Shown here one piece after another: positions 25,571-34,063 of a stretch of DNA of 64,000 bases. The notes under the pieces were generated by a model. The model was given only the letters and a program-made list of their open reading frames with translations, did not search any database and was not told where the DNA came from. The stretch is from NCBI GenBank assembly GCA_036654375.1, contig JAVVSD010000002.1:62001-126000 (forward strand), given 5' to 3'. The DNA comes from RZYX01 sp036654375. Its GTDB lineage: Bacteria; Bacillota; Clostridia; Oscillospirales; Acutalibacteraceae. Position 1 is the stretch's first letter. Every line of letters begins with the position of its first letter. The translations under genes and the position numbers were made by a program.

Positions 25571-25993
25571 ATGGCAAAAAGAGTATATGAATATATTTTT
25601 ATTTTTTGTTTTGGAGCGCTTGGCTATAGCCTTATAGAATTATTGTTCAGGGGTTACACTCATTGGACAATGACGCTTACCGGTGGTCTTGTTTTTTTAT
25701 TGTTGTATTTTCTAAACACAAGGATAATAAACGGAACGATTTTTAAACGATGTGTAATTGGGAGTATTGCGATTACTGGGGTTGAATTTGTTGTTGGATA
25801 TTATGTTAATATTATATTTAAAATGAATGTTTGGGACTATTCAGAAAGAGCATTTCACATTATGGGACAAATTTGTCCGCTTTTTACTTTTTTATGGTTT
25901 TTACTTTGCATACCAATTATTCCTTTTTGTTTGTGGTTAAAAAAGAGTTACTTTAATTTTGATGGCAAGACAGATAATCTTACGCTAAAATAA
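25571..25993 (+). CDS. CmpB-family (putative ABC-transporter permease type) membrane protein
   Basis: A 140-residue protein with four membrane helices (about 8-24, 36-52, 60-80, 100-122). GYSLIELLFRGYTHWTM and WDYS......GQICPLFTFLWFLLC match the pattern of the PF06541 CmpB proteins common in Clostridia. Despite the family name no transporter partner is seen nearby, so the function is open. The start ATG 25571 follows TTGGAGTG. Ends in a strong bidirectional terminator. Confidence 0.72.
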   Translation: MAKRVYEYIFIFCFGALGYSLIELLFRGYTHWTMTLTGGLVFLLLYFLNTRIINGTIFKRCVIGSIAITGVEFVVGYYVNIIFKMNVWDYSERAFHIMGQICPLFTFLWFLLCIPIIPFCLWLKKSYFNFDGKTDNLTLK

Positions 25994-26027
25994 AACAAGT
26001 GGGGCAGCTTACCGCCCCACTTGTTTT
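25992..26027. terminator. bidirectional terminator, 14-bp stem
   Basis: Arms 25992-26005 and 26014-26027 (core CAAGTGGGGC/GCCCCACTTG) with an 8-nt loop; T-rich tails on both strands serve the convergent genes. Confidence 0.92.
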
Positions 26028-26045
26028 ATTTTGTAAGTAATATTA

Positions 26046-26885
26046 TTATGCAAGTTTATCGTATTCTGGATAAGAATGTTTGTTTCTAAAGGTTTTTTCA
26101 CCTTTGCCTGAACGCATCTGCCAGATATAATACGGCAGGTATAGAGCAGCCAAAACAAAGTTAATAATGCCCCACCATTTTACAACATCAGCATTAAACC
26201 AAGCTGAAGAATCCATGAATGGGAAAACATCAAAAATCCCAAGCTGAAGTACAAAGAGAGCCAGCGTATAAACGCGTCCCATGATATATAGGTCTGGGCG
26301 TTTTCCAAATGAATAGAACTCTGCGGCAATCAAAATCGCTAAGCCGCCAGCAAATTCATCAGGTATGGAACCAAGCAAGAAGCAAGCATTCCATGTCGTG
26401 TAAAGGATACACCACATCCAGTTGAAATCAACAATTAGCTCGCCCTTTTCCATCTTGTTAAAACGCCAAAACTTATTCGCAAATGGAATTGTGACGCACA
26501 AAACAAATCCAGTAATTGTGTTAAAGTAGTTTCCAAGCTGAAGATCACGGATTGAAGCCTCCATAATATTCAAGAACAGAATACCAAACAGGAACCAAAG
26601 AGCCCATTTCTTTTGGAAGAAAGCCCAAAACTTGCCCTTATAATCCCCCATTTCTGCAAGACGCATAAAGCCAAGTAGTGCAGTTGGAATCAAAACACTT
26701 AAAATTTTTGCCCATTCAAACCAGCTATCCCTATGTTCACCCCACAAAGGGAATGTGAAAAGAGATAAAATTATAAACACAAATGCAACTTTTCTGTATC
26801 TGCGAAATAACTCTGTGAGTCCAAAAACAACCAGCGTGTAAACAACGATGGAAAGTATTAGAACTCCTGTTGATGGTAATGTCAT
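26046..26885 (-). CDS. DUF5692-like multi-pass membrane protein
   Basis: A 279-residue protein with about eight hydrophobic segments and many Trp residues (WFEWAKI, FFQKKWALWFLFG, FNWMWCILYTTWNACFL). Overall character fits DUF5692. No known transport or enzyme motif is visible. The ATG 26885 follows GAGGAG. A tetR-type gene sits 200 bp upstream on the same strand and may control it, but the gap contains its own AT-rich promoter region. Confidence 0.55.
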   Translation of the reverse strand: MTLPSTGVLILSIVVYTLVVFGLTELFRRYRKVAFVFIILSLFTFPLWGEHRDSWFEWAKILSVLIPTALLGFMRLAEMGDYKGKFWAFFQKKWALWFLFGILFLNIMEASIRDLQLGNYFNTITGFVLCVTIPFANKFWRFNKMEKGELIVDFNWMWCILYTTWNACFLLGSIPDEFAGGLAILIAAEFYSFGKRPDLYIMGRVYTLALFVLQLGIFDVFPFMDSSAWFNADVVKWWGIINFVLAALYLPYYIWQMRSGKGEKTFRNKHSYPEYDKLA

Positions 26886-26910
26886 TCATATCACTCCTCA
26901 ATTAAAATTA

Positions 26911-26931
26911 TAATCGGCAAAAATTGTCGAT
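26911..26931. repeat. imperfect inverted repeat upstream of the DUF5692-like gene
   Basis: AATCGGCAA/TTGTCGATT arms with one mismatch around AAA, about 25 bp upstream of the start. Possible operator; it does not resemble the repeat at the tetR promoter. Confidence 0.4.
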
Positions 26932-27083
26932 TAAATTAATATATATAAATAATATATATTCAAAAATTTTGAAAAAGTTGTATGTCTAAGATGCAATCAC
27001 TTGGAACTGTCTAATATGTCTTATCATAGTTTTATATCATATATAATTTTCAAGCATACTCTCCAAGCAAAATTGCAAGCAAA

Positions 27084-27671
27084 CTAACTTTTACATATTC
27101 CCTTTTCATATGAACTCCATATTTTTGAAAGATATTCATCTGCATTGTCTTCTGTTTTATACAAAAGTAATTCGGCTTCTAAAGCTCCCTGAATCATGGC
27201 AAGAAATAGTAAAGCATTTGCTTCAATCTCATCTTCGTTAGTTTCATTTTGCATATTATTTGAGCCAAACACAATCTTCATATTCTCTAAATGATGGTTT
27301 TCCAAGTCAAAAACAAGCTTAAAACTTTTTTCTCTTAAATCAGAGTTGTTAATTAGCAGAACATTTTTCCAAAATCTTAGCCTATTGTTTATCTTAAAAT
27401 ACTCAACAACAGTAAAAAAAATATTTTTAAGTTGTTCGTTGGTTGCTTTGTCACTGTTGTCTTTATAAACCTTATTTAAAAACTTATAATAACTTGCAAC
27501 TTCCTGTTCAATAGCTTGGTATATAATTTCATCTTTGCCACTGAAATGGCTATACAAAGAAGGCGTTTTTATGCAAACATCCTTGGCAATTTCAGACATT
27601 GATAAACTGTATCCATGACTTGCAAAATGTTTAAATGTAGATGCTATAATTTCTTCTTTTTTATCAATCAT
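27084..27671 (-). CDS. TetR/AcrR family transcriptional regulator
   Basis: The 195-residue product has the N-terminal TetR helix-turn-helix (IIASTFKHFASHGYSLSMSEIAKDVCIKTPSLYSHFSGKDEI) and an all-helical ligand-binding half. The start is ATG 27671, six bases after GAGGA. The promoter at 27721-27748 and an inverted repeat at 27694-27709 lie directly upstream, consistent with autorepression. Likely targets are itself and perhaps the DUF5692-like gene downstream or the divergent acyl cassette. Confidence 0.9.
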   Translation of the reverse strand: MIDKKEEIIASTFKHFASHGYSLSMSEIAKDVCIKTPSLYSHFSGKDEIIYQAIEQEVASYYKFLNKVYKDNSDKATNEQLKNIFFTVVEYFKINNRLRFWKNVLLINNSDLREKSFKLVFDLENHHLENMKIVFGSNNMQNETNEDEIEANALLFLAMIQGALEAELLLYKTEDNADEYLSKIWSSYEKGICKS

Positions 27672-27693
27672 AAAAAATCCTCTTTAATTTTTG

Positions 27694-27709
27694 ACTAACT
27701 AACATTAGT
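27694..27709. promoter_or_regulatory. candidate TetR operator
   Basis: ACTAA (27694-27698) and TTAGT (27705-27709) flank CTAACA. The site falls at the predicted transcription start of the tetR promoter. Confidence 0.5.
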
Positions 27710-27720
27710 AAGCTATAAAT

Positions 27721-27748
27721 AATATAACATATTTACATATTTTGTCAA
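27721..27748 (-). promoter_or_regulatory. promoter of the tetR-type gene
   Basis: On the minus strand TTGACA (27743-27748) and TATATT (27721-27726) are separated by 16 bp. Confidence 0.7.
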
Positions 27749-28107
27749 CTAAATTATCGTTTATATTTATCGTTTAATCTAACCTTGATTTTAGGCAAAA
27801 ATATCAGTTGCTAATGTGTTATCGTTTGTAATATAATTCTATTTCCTTTTATTATAAATTTCACTAAGCTCTAATTTATTAGTTAATAAGCCAAATTTCT
27901 CTCTTTTAACCAAATTTTATGTCGTTTTTTATTAACTTTTTTACTCTTTAGAAATAAAAAGTAAACAAATTACATTATTTCTTGAGATTGGTTGAAATTT
28001 AGCTAACAAATTATTTATAATGTAGATAAATTCTTAATTAATTCTTAATACTTTTTTTACCACATTTTAATTTTAGCTATGTAAAGTCTATACAAGAAGG
28101 TGAGTTT
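27749..28107. other. AT-rich intergenic region between tetR and the acyl cassette
   Basis: No gene is seen. It contains the promoter of the cassette (27992-28021) and long A/T tracts; no further structure is supported. Confidence 0.6.
27992..28021 (+). promoter_or_regulatory. promoter of the acyl-transfer cassette
   Basis: TTGAAA (27992-27997) and a perfect TATAAT (28016-28021) are separated by 18 bp, about 85 bp upstream of the first start codon. Confidence 0.6.
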
Positions 28108-28791
28108 GTGAAAAAAATAGTTTTGACAAACAGTTTTTCTTTAATTGACGAATCCTTGGCAAAAGAGTATTATCATTTATCAAACGAACGAATTGCTCGT
28201 TCGGAATTATTTTCTGATGCTTGTCAGAAAAATCGTTTTATTTCAGCTGAGATATTTACATCAAAACTTGTTTCGCAAACATATGATTTACCCTATTCAA
28301 CTTTTGGTGGCATTGCAGGTGAAAAACCTTATCTGTTAGATTACCCTGATATATCAGTCAGCCGTTCATATGCAGGTAACTTTCTTGCAGTTGCATTAGA
28401 AAATGGAGCGTCAATTGGAATTGACTGCGAGGAAATAAAAAAGTTTGATAGTGAAGTTATAAAATACTTTTTCACCGATAAGGAGTGTCAATATATCAAA
28501 TCAACTCCAAATCCTGAGCTTTCATATGCGTTAATTTGGACAAGAAAAGAAAGCTATATTAAAAGTATTGGTCGAGGACTTGATTATCCAATAAACACGC
28601 TTGATGTAACCCCAGCGGAGCATCTAACAATGAACACAATGCACAGTGGGACAACTCCCCTATTCCCATCAAACACTATAATAAACAATTGCTTTGTTAA
28701 TAACTATATAGTAGAAAACATTCTCGTATCTGTATGTAGCGACAATAATGATACATTTCCCGCAATTGAAATTATATTAGGAGGTCTTTAA
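28108..28791 (+). CDS. 4'-phosphopantetheinyl transferase, Sfp type
   Basis: Transfers phosphopantetheine from CoA to a carrier-protein serine. The 227-residue product has the two family signatures: GIDCEEI (Mg binding) near residue 110 and WTRKESYIKSIGRG near residue 150. The start is GTG 28108 after GAAGGTGAG. It is the first gene of the cassette, and its stop directly precedes the ligase ATG, so it very probably activates the carrier protein at 30318. Canonical dlt operons carry no such enzyme. Confidence 0.88.
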   Translation: MKKIVLTNSFSLIDESLAKEYYHLSNERIARSELFSDACQKNRFISAEIFTSKLVSQTYDLPYSTFGGIAGEKPYLLDYPDISVSRSYAGNFLAVALENGASIGIDCEEIKKFDSEVIKYFFTDKECQYIKSTPNPELSYALIWTRKESYIKSIGRGLDYPINTLDVTPAEHLTMNTMHSGTTPLFPSNTIINNCFVNNYIVENILVSVCSDNNDTFPAIEIILGGL

Positions 28792-30390
28792 ATGAAAAAT
28801 AGTATTCTTGATTTTTTTGACATTACAGTTAAAAATTATCCGAACAACATTGCCGTTGGTGATGTTGACGGTTCAATTGACTATAAAACCGTATATCATC
28901 AATCACAATCAATCGCTACAGCTATTGCAAAAAATAATTTTTTAAAAAAGCCTGTAGCCATACTTATGAGTCGTGGTAAAATGGCTGTTGCAGCAATGTT
29001 AGGAGTTTTATACAGTGGCAACTTTTATATCGTTCTTGACAGTGAATCCCCGATTGACAGGCTTTCAAAAATCATCAATACGCTTTCTCCTGCTGCAATC
29101 ATATATGAACAAGATTTGAAAGACAAAGCAAGCCATCTTGCTAAAGATATCATTAAAATTAATGTTGAAAAAGTTATAAAGAACGCAGTTGATGACAAGC
29201 TTTTAGCAAAAATTAGATCCCAAATACTAATAACTGATCCAGCGTATTCAATTTTCACATCTGGTTCAACAGGAATTCCTAAGGGTGCTTTACTTACACA
29301 TCAAAATGTAATAAGCTATATGGATTGGTTCATTAATGAATTTAAAATAACCGACAAAACGGTCTTTGGTTCCCAGACTCCGCTTTATTTCAGTATGTCT
29401 GTGTCTGATTTATTTGCTTCAATCTTTACTGGCGGAGAATATCAGATGATTCCAAAAGAGCATTTTACTTTTCCTGTAAATCTAATCAATTTTATGAATG
29501 ACCGCAAGGTCAACACAATTTACTGGGTACCATCTGCTTTTGGCGTTGTTGCAAAAATGGATCTTTTCAAATATTGTAAGCCAGACTTTCTTGAAAAAGT
29601 ATTCTTTGCAGGTGAAGTAATGCCAATTAAGTATCTCAATTACTGGAAATTTCACTTTCCTGCTTTACTTTATGCAAATTTGTTCGGGCCAACCGAAACA
29701 ACAGATATTTGCTCGTTTTATGTTGTTGATAGGGACGTTTCTGAAACAAACACATTGCCAATTGGAGTAGCCTGCCGTAATAGTCACCTCTTTGTTGTTG
29801 ATGAACATGGCAAAGAGATAACAGACTCCCGTCCAGGCGAGCTTTTTGTTGCTGGTCCAACTGTTGCAATTGGATATTACAACAACACAGAAAAAACAAA
29901 GGAAGTTTTTGTGCAAAATCCGCTTCAAAATGATTATCCTGAAATTGTATACAAAACTGGAGATATTGTCAGACGCAACAAAAATGGTGAGTTTGAATAT
30001 ATGGGTCGTAAGGATTTCCAAATCAAGCATATGGGTTATCGCATCGAACCGGGTGAAATTGAGAACGCTTTTGGCTCGGTAGCAGGTATTGGTACAACAG
30101 TTTGTTTTTATGATGTTTCAAATGACAGCATAGTTTTAGCTTTTGAGGGAGATGAAAATCTTGAAGAAAGCTTGATATTAACTGCCCAAAATACATTGCC
30201 TGTATATATGCAACCAAACCAATACAGAGCATTTGATATATTCCCTAAAAACCAAAACGGTAAGATTGACCGTAAATTAATCGAAACAATTATTAGTGAT
30301 AGACAAGGAGAAAAATCATGGATAAAATTTACGAAATACTCTCAACAATCATTCCCGGCAAAGACTGCTCAACTGCAACCAATCTTGTAG
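28792..30390 (+). CDS. AMP-forming acyl-carrier-protein ligase, DltA-like adenylation enzyme
   Basis: Activates a carboxylic acid as acyl-AMP and loads it on the carrier protein. The 532-residue product has the adenylation core motifs: FTSGSTGIPKGALLTH, LFGPTETTD, YKTGD, GRKDFQIKHMGYRIEPGEIE and the catalytic-Lys motif NGKIDRK. In core A4 the usual FDxS is FSMS (residues 200-203): the Asp that binds the substrate alpha-amino group in DltA and NRPS domains is Ser. The last 24 codons run into the next gene in another frame. The substrate is therefore unlikely to be handled like D-Ala. Confidence 0.87.
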   Translation: MKNSILDFFDITVKNYPNNIAVGDVDGSIDYKTVYHQSQSIATAIAKNNFLKKPVAILMSRGKMAVAAMLGVLYSGNFYIVLDSESPIDRLSKIINTLSPAAIIYEQDLKDKASHLAKDIIKINVEKVIKNAVDDKLLAKIRSQILITDPAYSIFTSGSTGIPKGALLTHQNVISYMDWFINEFKITDKTVFGSQTPLYFSMSVSDLFASIFTGGEYQMIPKEHFTFPVNLINFMNDRKVNTIYWVPSAFGVVAKMDLFKYCKPDFLEKVFFAGEVMPIKYLNYWKFHFPALLYANLFGPTETTDICSFYVVDRDVSETNTLPIGVACRNSHLFVVDEHGKEITDSRPGELFVAGPTVAIGYYNNTEKTKEVFVQNPLQNDYPEIVYKTGDIVRRNKNGEFEYMGRKDFQIKHMGYRIEPGEIENAFGSVAGIGTTVCFYDVSNDSIVLAFEGDENLEESLILTAQNTLPVYMQPNQYRAFDIFPKNQNGKIDRKLIETIISDRQGEKSWIKFTKYSQQSFPAKTAQLQPIL

Positions 30391-30545
30391 ATGGCAAGAT
30401 TCTAACCTCGATGAATATTGTGCGACTTGTGGCAAAACTTAACGAAGAATTTGATGTTGAAATTACCCCACTCTACCTAACACCGCAGAACTTTAACTCT
30501 GTTGAAAACATCTATAATCTAATACTTGAACTTGATGGAGAATAA
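30318..30545 (+). CDS. acyl carrier protein, DltC-like
   Basis: A 75-residue, acidic four-helix carrier. The phosphopantetheine site is most likely Ser31 in ILTSMNIVRLV, placed as the DSxxxVRLV serine of DltC. The LNEEFDVEI and NFNSVENIYNLI segments match helix III/IV of DltC-type carriers. ATG 30318 is preceded by AAGGAG, and the gene overlaps the ligase 3' end by 73 bp. It is followed 5 bp later by the MBOAT gene. Confidence 0.86.
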   Translation: MDKIYEILSTIIPGKDCSTATNLVDGKILTSMNIVRLVAKLNEEFDVEITPLYLTPQNFNSVENIYNLILELDGE

Positions 30546-30550
30546 TTAAT

Positions 30551-32107
30551 ATGTATTATCGTATCATACTGTTTCTGGCTGTATTTACAGCTATAACGGC
30601 ATTTATTTATGCTGCCTTTCCAAGAAAAAAAAGACGGCTTGTTTTACTCGCATCAAGCTTGATTTTTTACAGTATTTTTAGTGGATTTGCTGCCGTTTTC
30701 CTATTGGCAACAATCTTAACAACCTATATTGCAGCAATAATCATTGATAAAGTGCCAGAAAAATTTAGCACCGAAGGTCTTTCACGAGATGAAAGAAAAG
30801 CTGTAAGAGCAAAAATAAAGTCTAAAAAAAGAATCATTTTGATAATCTATTTAATTATTAATATTGGATTCCTTGCTGTACTTAAATACTATAACTTCTT
30901 TTCATCAACAGTATGCTCAGCTCTGGGGTACTTTGGTGTAACCGCTTCAGTTTCTGTTATAAATTTAATAATGCCACTCGGCATTTCATATTACACCTTG
31001 CAGGCAACAAGCTATGTGATTGATGTCTTAAGAGGCAAATATCCAGCCGATAAAAGCCTTATTAACATAGCCTTATTTATTGGATACTTTCCTCAACTAA
31101 ATGAAGGACCATTTGGTAGATATGATTTGCTTATGCACCAAATGACAAGTGGCGATGACATAAAAAAAGACAATATATTTGCCGGAATAGCACAGATACT
31201 TTGTGGTGCATTTAAAATTTTTATCATTTCAAATCGTGCTGCAATTATTTCTACAAATGTTTTTTCAAACTATTCAGATTTCAGCGGATTTTCAATCGTT
31301 TTAGGTATACTTGCATTTACATTACAACTCTATGCTGATTTTTCCGGGTACATTGATATTGCAACTGGAATTTCAAAGATATTTGGAATTGAACTTGCAA
31401 AGAATTTTGATATGCCGTTCTTGGCGGAAAATGTTAGTGATTTTTGGCGAAGATGGCACATTTCACTCGGTGCTTGGTTCCGAGATTATATATTTTACCC
31501 GCTTTCAACATCAAAGTTCCTTTCAAAAGCTGTAAAAAAGTTAAAGCCCGCTACTGCGGACTTTGTAACTATTACAGTGTCACTTTTCGCTGTTTGGTTT
31601 CTTACAGGTTTGTGGCATGGTGCAAGCTCAAAATATATTGCATATGGACTCTATTATTTTGTGCTGATGATAGCATTTAACCTTTTGTCACCACTTTCAG
31701 AAAAATTGATTGTGAAGCTAAAGACAAACAGTGATAATAAAATCATTAAAACTATTAGAATAATAAAAACTTTCATTCTTGTTCAAATAGGTATGCTGAT
31801 TTTCCGTGCAGATGACCTTACAGTATGCATGAAAATGTTCCGTTCAATATTCATATCAAATGAAGCAGCAGTTTCCCAAATTATCGCAATTGATAGTCCA
31901 GATTTAATTGTACTTCTTATTTCAATACTAATACTTGTTTTATCCGCCGTTTTGAAGTTTAACGGTATTGAGATTAAAGAAAGATTTAACAAGTTATCAT
32001 CGTTTAAAAAATATTGGATATGTTTTTCCATTGCCTGTGTAACTATAATTTTTGGTGCATATGGTTTGGGATATCTTCCGCCAGATCCAATTTATGGAGG
32101 GTTTTGA
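30551..32107 (+). CDS. membrane-bound O-acyltransferase (MBOAT), DltB/AlgI-like
   Basis: A 518-residue protein with about 11-12 membrane helices. It shows the MBOAT motifs DFSGYIDIATGISKIFGI, FWRRWHISLGAWFRDYIFYPL and TGLWHGAS with the conserved membrane His. DltB and AlgI proteins pass acyl groups across the membrane onto teichoic acids or exopolysaccharides. Context (carrier upstream, SGNH protein downstream) says it takes an acyl group from the 30318 carrier. The TGA overlaps the next ATG. Confidence 0.9.
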   Translation: MYYRIILFLAVFTAITAFIYAAFPRKKRRLVLLASSLIFYSIFSGFAAVFLLATILTTYIAAIIIDKVPEKFSTEGLSRDERKAVRAKIKSKKRIILIIYLIINIGFLAVLKYYNFFSSTVCSALGYFGVTASVSVINLIMPLGISYYTLQATSYVIDVLRGKYPADKSLINIALFIGYFPQLNEGPFGRYDLLMHQMTSGDDIKKDNIFAGIAQILCGAFKIFIISNRAAIISTNVFSNYSDFSGFSIVLGILAFTLQLYADFSGYIDIATGISKIFGIELAKNFDMPFLAENVSDFWRRWHISLGAWFRDYIFYPLSTSKFLSKAVKKLKPATADFVTITVSLFAVWFLTGLWHGASSKYIAYGLYYFVLMIAFNLLSPLSEKLIVKLKTNSDNKIIKTIRIIKTFILVQIGMLIFRADDLTVCMKMFRSIFISNEAAVSQIIAIDSPDLIVLLISILILVLSAVLKFNGIEIKERFNKLSSFKKYWICFSIACVTIIFGAYGLGYLPPDPIYGGF

Positions 32108-33057
32108 TGAACAAGAAAAATACTGCTCTAAAAGTTCTGTGCTGTGTGCTTGTATCTGTCATGATATTTGCAGGGCTTTCTATCATCTTAACGCCAAAAT
32201 CTATAGAAGATAAAGGCGGAGTTTTATATTACCAAGGCAAAGGTTTTCGCGCAGAACCATCTGATTCACTTGATGTTATGGTATACGGAAATTCAAACGC
32301 TTATGCTGGGCTTATTCCTGCAAAACTTTTTGAGGATTTTGGTTATACATCATATGTATCAGGTGTTATTCGTCAAACAATTGAAGGAGCTAATACTCTT
32401 CTTAAACAGTCACTAAAAACTCAAAAGCCCAAAGTTATTATTCTTGAGGTTGATTGCCTTTATCAAAAGCCTACTAAAAACCTTAATAAATTTGGATTTT
32501 TGGTTTCTCTATTTTCATATCATGCACGATGGAAAGATTTAAAGCCAAGAGATTTTTACACAATTCCACGCAAAACAGATAATCTTGATATATCAAAAGG
32601 CTATATTTACTCAGATATTGAATATAAGTTCAAGCCCAAAAAATATATGGGTAAAAATAGTTCAAAATTAAAACCTATTTCCGAATATAATTTAAAACAA
32701 TTATATACTTTTATTGAAACTTGCAAAAGGAATAACATTAAGCTCATTTTTCTTGAGTTGCCAAATACTGCTTCTTGGAATTATGGAAAGCATAATTTTG
32801 TTTCAAAAATTGCAAAAAATAACAATATACCTTTTGTTGATTTAAATATTGCTAACGATGATATTTCGATTGATTATAAAAAAGATTTTAGAGATAAAGG
32901 CATTCACTTAAATGTTTATGGTGCTAAGAAAACCACAGCTTATCTTGGTGATTATTTAAACACAAATTATAGCAATATCATAAAAGACAAAAGAAAGAAC
33001 AGCAAGTTCGACTTTTGGTGGGATGTTGTTAAAAATTATCAAACTATATCTCCCTAA
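32107..33057 (+). CDS. SGNH/DltD-like membrane-anchored transferase or esterase
   Basis: A 316-residue product with an N-terminal membrane anchor (about 8-30) and an extracellular SGNH-like domain. GNSNAYAGL (about residue 62) carries the putative nucleophile Ser as in DltD, and DKGIHLNVYGA near the C-terminus carries the His. It is shorter than DltD proteins (about 380-420). ATG 32107 overlaps the MBOAT TGA (TGATG). Expected to act with the MBOAT protein as the last transfer step on the outer surface. Confidence 0.78.
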   Translation: MNKKNTALKVLCCVLVSVMIFAGLSIILTPKSIEDKGGVLYYQGKGFRAEPSDSLDVMVYGNSNAYAGLIPAKLFEDFGYTSYVSGVIRQTIEGANTLLKQSLKTQKPKVIILEVDCLYQKPTKNLNKFGFLVSLFSYHARWKDLKPRDFYTIPRKTDNLDISKGYIYSDIEYKFKPKKYMGKNSSKLKPISEYNLKQLYTFIETCKRNNIKLIFLELPNTASWNYGKHNFVSKIAKNNNIPFVDLNIANDDISIDYKKDFRDKGIHLNVYGAKKTTAYLGDYLNTNYSNIIKDKRKNSKFDFWWDVVKNYQTISP

Positions 33058-33064
33058 TCAATCA

Positions 33065-33721
33065 TCACTGACTTACTTCAAGAATGTATTCTCCTATTTT
33101 TTTACTGTTTACTATATAACTTCCATGTGTATGGAAGTTATATATTTTTAGGGTACTATTTTTAATGCTATCATTAATTTTTCTAATATGTTTTTGGCTT
33201 ATTAAGTCAAACATTCCAGCAGTAATATGTACCGGAACACGAATTTTGGAAAGCTTCTCAGTTGATATATTTGGCTCGTTGAGCATCATTTTAATCATAC
33301 TTGAGCCTGTCAGAGCAAAATACAGCTTGTAATAGCAACGCACACTATTTTTTAATCCATATGGGCTGATATTAGGACCACTTACTATGAGCCTTGAAAA
33401 TAAATCTGGATATTCACTCGCCAGCAAAAGTCCAACAATTCCGCCATCGCTAAATCCGTAGCATACTGGCTTTTCAATTTGCATCTGCACAATAAATTCG
33501 TATATATCTTTTACATGGTCAGCATAGTGTAGTTCGGAAACTTGTGTGCTTTTACCATGATTTCTAAAATCAACTGCATAGACTGTATAATGCTTGTTTA
33601 AAATAGAAATGGTGCGTTTAAATATTTTATGTGTTTCTCCATTTCCATGAAGGAGTATTAATGGCTTGCCTTGACCACTTTTTTCATAATACAATTCTAT
33701 ATTGTTAACTTTTGCAATCAT
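33065..33721 (-). CDS. alpha/beta hydrolase
   Basis: A 218-residue alpha/beta-hydrolase-fold protein. Oxyanion segment HGNGETH, nucleophile elbow GFSDGG (about residue 93), Asp in AGMFDLIS and His in FHTHGSYI complete the triad. No signal peptide. Resembles small esterases/BioH-like proteins; substrate unknown. It is convergent with the acyl cassette (7 bp from its end) and probably not part of it. Confidence 0.8.
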   Translation of the reverse strand: MIAKVNNIELYYEKSGQGKPLILLHGNGETHKIFKRTISILNKHYTVYAVDFRNHGKSTQVSELHYADHVKDIYEFIVQMQIEKPVCYGFSDGGIVGLLLASEYPDLFSRLIVSGPNISPYGLKNSVRCYYKLYFALTGSSMIKMMLNEPNISTEKLSKIRVPVHITAGMFDLISQKHIRKINDSIKNSTLKIYNFHTHGSYIVNSKKIGEYILEVSQ

Positions 33722-33950
33722 TATTTATCCTCCCCTACTCTTGATAAAAGGTTGTGCATATATTTATCACTAACCACGAGATTATTCATTGCTCGGCTTT
33801 TAATTTTTAATGCTACCAAACATATTTATATTATTTTTTTACTATATTTGATTGTGCTTCGTTTTTAAAATTTAAAGCTATAACATCTAACAATATAATT
33901 CTATCACATTATGTCAGGAGTTAAAACAAAATTTAAAAATAAAGCAATAA

Positions 33951-33986
33951 AAAGCGACACAAAATCATTTGACTTTGTGTCGCTTT
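33951..33986. terminator. bidirectional terminator after tRNA-Ala
   Basis: Arms 33951-33963 and 33974-33986 form a 13-bp stem (core AGCGACACAAA). On the minus strand it follows directly after the tRNA CCA and ends in TTTTT. Confidence 0.88.
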
Positions 33987-33987
33987 T

Positions 33988-34063
33988 TGGTGGAGATAAG
34001 CGGGATCGAACCGCTGACCTCTACACTGCCAGTGTAGCGCTCTCCCAGCTGAGCTATACCCCC
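33988..34063 (-). tRNA. tRNA-Ala (GGC)
   Basis: A 76-nt cloverleaf with CCA encoded. Acceptor arms GGGGGTA/TATCTCC, D arm GCTCAGCTGGGAGAGC, anticodon loop CTGGCAG (anticodon GGC) on a CTACA/TGTAG stem, and a T arm with GGTTCGATCC. Confidence 0.97.

Noticed and set aside
28108..33057. Calling the cassette dltABCD
   Set aside because: An Asp-to-Ser change in the ligase A4 motif, a shorter SGNH protein and a built-in PPTase make D-alanylation uncertain, so dlt symbols were withheld.
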